Shown here: one piece after another, positions 61,071 through 64,000 of the stretch
Numbering within the stretch: the stretch's first letter is position 1
How the letters are laid out: every line of letters begins with the position of its first letter
Source: Candidatus Kapaibacterium sp.
GTDB taxonomy: Bacteria; Bacteroidota; Ignavibacteria; Kapaibacteriales; UBA4661
NCBI GenBank assembly: GCA_025455065.1
Contig: JALONG010000048.1
Span: forward strand, 1-64,000
Length of the DNA stretch: 64,000 nucleotides
Direction: 5' to 3'
Program-made: the position numbers and the translations under genes
The notes under the pieces: generated by a model
Databases searched by the model: none
Told to the model about the DNA's origin: nothing
Seen by the model: the letters and a program-made list of their open reading frames with translations, nothing else

Positions 61071-62045
61071 ATGAAATTTCTTTTTTGCGCCTGCATTATG
61101 CTGATATATTCTTCGGCAATAGTGCAGGCGCAACGCATTCCTGAGCGATTTTTTGTCATCAATCCCCTCGCCATGCCGATTTCGGGGGATGTGATTGCTA
61201 AGGCGGTAGATTCTTCCTGCGTGTGGATGTCCGGATTCGGCTTTTGGTCAGGGTTTGAACGGTATGCCATCAGTGATAACGCTCACGCTTGGCGGAATCC
61301 CTTTGGTGCGTATGCAGAAATTGTACGCTGGCGTACGCAAAGTGGTAAACAGTCTAATATCTACGCCATCGGTACATTTGAACACGTCGCTGACCCGAAT
61401 AATGACATTAGTTTCAATCCTCGTGCTGTTTGGTGGGAAGAAGGCATTGCTTATTCCACAGAACTGGACTCCGTCAGGCTTGGTACGATGTCTGCACCGT
61501 CGTATTTACATATCGGCTATTATCACCGATGCCGCCACGAAGTAGATAATCTTTTTCGCGGCGAAAGCCGAGTCATGATTTACGGGAGTTTGACAGGGAA
61601 ATATGTATTAGATTTTCGCAGCACTGAACCTGCCGAGCGCTTCACTACTGCTGTGCGAACAGATATTTACACCATTCGCACAGATTATCGCTATCCTTTT
61701 ATTCACACAAATACCCTTCCAAGCTACTTCGACCTTGTTGGCTCGTTGGGATTAAACCTGAACTATCGCAATTCTTTGCCTTGGAAGCAACTTGGATGGT
61801 ACGCAGGAGCGCGTGTGCTTACGACATGTTATGCAGGAAACAGGGAGTTTTTCGGGCGTTTTGGGGCAATCAACGCGGCGCGGGTAGATTATGGTGCAAC
61901 GCTGGGAATCTCAGTGGAAGGTGCTGTGCGTTGCAATATCGGCTTACACTATGAATATCTCGGAGACCCTGAGATGAAGCCGTTTCCGCAGCCGCAGCAT
62001 CTACTCTCGGTGGGGTTTATGTTTATGTCGCCCGTGGGATTGTAA
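61071..62045 (+). CDS. Secreted protein, probable outer-membrane type, unknown
   Basis: 324 residues. Signal peptide (FLFCACIMLIYSSAIVQA), followed by alternating polar/aromatic segments suggestive of a beta-barrel (YAIGTFEHVADPN, GESRVMIYGSLTGKYVL, LGWYAGARVLTTCYAG), ending LLSVGFMFMSPVGL. Four Trp/Tyr-rich segments recall DUF-type barrel proteins of the FCB group but no family is certain. It lies between the receiver-kinase and the TPR kinase, 43 nt before the latter, and may be co-expressed with it. Confidence 0.6.
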   Translation: MKFLFCACIMLIYSSAIVQAQRIPERFFVINPLAMPISGDVIAKAVDSSCVWMSGFGFWSGFERYAISDNAHAWRNPFGAYAEIVRWRTQSGKQSNIYAIGTFEHVADPNNDISFNPRAVWWEEGIAYSTELDSVRLGTMSAPSYLHIGYYHRCRHEVDNLFRGESRVMIYGSLTGKYVLDFRSTEPAERFTTAVRTDIYTIRTDYRYPFIHTNTLPSYFDLVGSLGLNLNYRNSLPWKQLGWYAGARVLTTCYAGNREFFGRFGAINAARVDYGATLGISVEGAVRCNIGLHYEYLGDPEMKPFPQPQHLLSVGFMFMSPVGL

Positions 62046-62087
62046 AGTTTTGGACAGTCTATTCACATTATCAAGCACCGCCCGACT

Positions 62088-64000
62088 ATGATATTTCGAG
62101 CATTTTTGCTTTTGACGTTATTCCTGTATTGTCTCCCTATGCCAATCTTTGCCCAGAAATCACTGCTGGACTCGGTTTTGGGCGTATGGGCAGTTCAGCA
62201 GTATATGCCCGATGACAGCGCAAAAGTGATGCTGATGAACGATTTATCGGAAAAATACAGGCTCTACACCAAAGACATGACCAAAGCCCGCTTCTTTGCT
62301 CATTCCGCGCTCAAAACTGCCCGCAAAATCACCTTTCCTCGAGGTACGGGGGATGCTTTGCACAGACTTGCACTTTCCTACTTCGTGGAAGCGCACTACG
62401 ACACGGCACGTCTGTATAGCGCATCGGCACTTGCTGTTCGGACTACTATCAAAGACACCGTTGGCATGGGGCGCTCACTCAATGCAACGGGACTGACGTA
62501 TCAGTTCCAAGGCAGTTATGACAAGGCTTCAGAGTATTATTTTCGGGCATTGCCCTTGCAGGAGGCTGTTGGAGACAGTATCGGTCTGGCGGTTTCGTGT
62601 GATAATATAGGCACGTGTTACCGATTTCAAGCCAACTTCGCACGGGCAATCGAATACCATGAACGCGCCTTGACGATTGACAATGCCATTCGGAATTATC
62701 AGCATACTCCCTATCCGCTTATGGGCTTGGGCGCGGTTTACGATGCGATGCACGATTACCCCAAAGCGCTTCAATACTACACCGAAGCACTGCGCCGCAG
62801 GCAAGAAATCAACCACCGTCAGGGAGTAGCGATTTCGCTGGGCGCCTTGGGAAAACTCTATAACAGCATGGGCAATCCCGTCAAAGCGCTACAAACCCAG
62901 ATGCAAGCGCTTGCGCTACAAGACAGCATCAAAGACCGTAGCGGTATGGCTTCGTCGCTGACGGAAATCGGGCGTTTGTATGCCGCAAAGAAGCAGTATG
63001 CCGAAGGCTTGCAATACAGTAAACAAGCGCTCTTACTGGCAGAAGACATAGGCTCGAAAACGATTATGAGCGAAGCAACGGCGCTGTCTGCCGAGATTTT
63101 ACGCGCTGAGGGGCGATTTGAAGAGGCTTTGACGTACTTTATGCGTTCTGCAGCGCTCAGAGACTCCATTTTTAGCCAAAAAACCGCACAACAACTTGCC
63201 GACATGGCTACGCAGCGCAAAATTGACAAACAAGAACAGGATTTGACGCTGTTGGCAAAAGACAATGACATCAAAACCTCCTGGCGCAATGGCTTGATTG
63301 CTGTTTTGGTGCTGGTTTCCGCTTTAGCACTGGTGATTACGATGCGCTATTACGACAACAAACGCGCCAATGCCGAAATTTTGCGCCAACAAGACATTCT
63401 CGCTGAACAAGCCCGTGAAATCGAACTTATCAACACCGAATTACAACAGGCAAACGATGAATTAGAGCAGAAGAACGAAGCACTGGTGCGGCTGAACGAG
63501 GAAAAAAGTGAGTTTTTAGGCATTGCAGCGCATGATATGAAAAGCCCTCTCAGCAGTATTCGTCTGCTTTCCGGCGTTATCTATGACCAATATCCCAACA
63601 TCGAACCCGCACCAACACGTGATTCTGCCTCACTTATCCGGCAATTAGCCGACCAAATGTTTGGGCTGATAAAAAATCTTCTGGACGCAAACGCCATCGA
63701 ACAAGGAATGATGAGCCTTCAGGCGGAAACGGTGGATATGAATTTGACGCTGCGTATCGCACTTGACCATTACAAACCGCTCGCCGCCGAAAAGCATATT
63801 ACCCTTGACGTGGCGCAAGATGCTGCGCTCTTTGCCAAAGCAGATACGCTTGCAGTAGAGCAGGTTATGGAGAATATTCTTTCCAATGCAGTGAAATTTT
63901 CGCCGCTCGGCTGTGCGGTAGTTATCGCATTGCACAAAGGGCGCATCAAGCATCACAACGGCACGGAATCAAGCGCGGAAGGCTTTATTTGCCTCAGTGT
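62088..64000 (+). CDS. TPR-repeat sensor histidine kinase (partial, runs off the window)
   Basis: 638 codons visible without a stop. Signal peptide (MIFRAFLLLTLFLYC and on to FAQ), then periplasmic TPR-type helical repeats (about 45-395; for example EYHERALTIDNAI, ALQYYTEALRRRQEINHR, GLQYSKQALLLAEDIG), a membrane helix at about 403-422 (NGLIAVLVLVSALALVITM), a coiled coil (about 435-472), then the kinase core with H482 in GIAAHDMKSPLSS and N-box ENILSNAVKFSP. The rest of the ATPase domain and stop lie beyond the window end. This TPR-membrane-kinase type is typical of Bacteroidota. The ligand is unknown. Confidence 0.92.
   Translation, partial: MIFRAFLLLTLFLYCLPMPIFAQKSLLDSVLGVWAVQQYMPDDSAKVMLMNDLSEKYRLYTKDMTKARFFAHSALKTARKITFPRGTGDALHRLALSYFVEAHYDTARLYSASALAVRTTIKDTVGMGRSLNATGLTYQFQGSYDKASEYYFRALPLQEAVGDSIGLAVSCDNIGTCYRFQANFARAIEYHERALTIDNAIRNYQHTPYPLMGLGAVYDAMHDYPKALQYYTEALRRRQEINHRQGVAISLGALGKLYNSMGNPVKALQTQMQALALQDSIKDRSGMASSLTEIGRLYAAKKQYAEGLQYSKQALLLAEDIGSKTIMSEATALSAEILRAEGRFEEALTYFMRSAALRDSIFSQKTAQQLADMATQRKIDKQEQDLTLLAKDNDIKTSWRNGLIAVLVLVSALALVITMRYYDNKRANAEILRQQDILAEQAREIELINTELQQANDELEQKNEALVRLNEEKSEFLGIAAHDMKSPLSSIRLLSGVIYDQYPNIEPAPTRDSASLIRQLADQMFGLIKNLLDANAIEQGMMSLQAETVDMNLTLRIALDHYKPLAAEKHITLDVAQDAALFAKADTLAVEQVMENILSNAVKFSPLGCAVVIALHKGRIKHHNGTESSAEGFICLS

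Overview
The window is a continuous stretch of bacterial chromosome, about 50 protein genes on both strands, with a small number of broken mobile genes. Gene content points to the Bacteroidota/Chlorobiota (FCB) group, possibly a Kapabacteria/Ignavibacteria-like lineage. Evidence: a secreted protein with a C-terminus resembling a type IX secretion sorting domain; an OmpA protein with PD40-like and carboxypeptidase-regulatory-like regions; a CcmD-type micro-protein; a long N-terminal extension on AtpB; and an ATP synthase operon lacking atpD/atpC, as in green sulfur bacteria. ADP-heptose genes (hldD, hldE-type adenylyltransferase) indicate a Gram-negative LPS envelope. No rRNA, tRNA, CRISPR array or phage was seen. 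The species call is inference.

Layout. 0-10 kb, mostly minus strand: an HNH nuclease, then a leftward run of membrane protein, alpha/beta hydrolase, a frameshifted hicA toxin, intact hicB antitoxin and ispG; then a rhomboid protease, an outer-membrane-type unknown, a PASTA-containing penicillin-binding protein and a Gln-rich secreted protein. 10-17 kb: a repeat-rich putative T9SS cargo, a SpoIIE-type phosphatase, an AtuA-like (DUF1446) protein, dapB, ccmD and a POT peptide transporter. 17-18.8 kb: a MITE-like repeat next to an IS30-family element whose transposase carries one amber codon. 19-27 kb: mreB-mreC-mreD, a DinB/MDMPI-like protein and smc. 26.8-34.8 kb: anti-sigma kinase, STAS antagonist, OmpA protein, DUF4198 protein, alanine dehydrogenase and accD. 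34.8-36.8 kb: a small graveyard with a broken Rpn/PD-(D/E)XK protein, an IS4-type remnant and two abutting MITE-like repeats.

36.9-46.1 kb: trxA diverges from a plus-strand ATP synthase operon (atpZ, atpI, atpB, atpE, atpF, atpH, a YfiR-like gene, atpA, hldD, ridA, atpG), closed by a strong terminator and followed by the heptose adenylyltransferase. The operon mixes energy and LPS-heptose genes and has no beta or epsilon subunit. 46-64 kb is signalling-rich: a large multi-PAS histidine kinase, two paralogous proteins with an N-terminal receiver fused to a histidine kinase, two stand-alone receiver proteins and a TPR histidine kinase running off the window. Between them lie an MBL-fold hydrolase, aldo/keto reductase, CNNM/CorC-type protein, TonB-dependent receptor and a two-domain lipoprotein.

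The least expected material is non-coding: several families of short dispersed repeats (three MITE-like, one palindromic, two micro-repeat families), and four genes (hicA, IS30 transposase, Rpn protein, IS4 transposase) each broken by one or two point lesions. No complete new defence or metabolic system was found.
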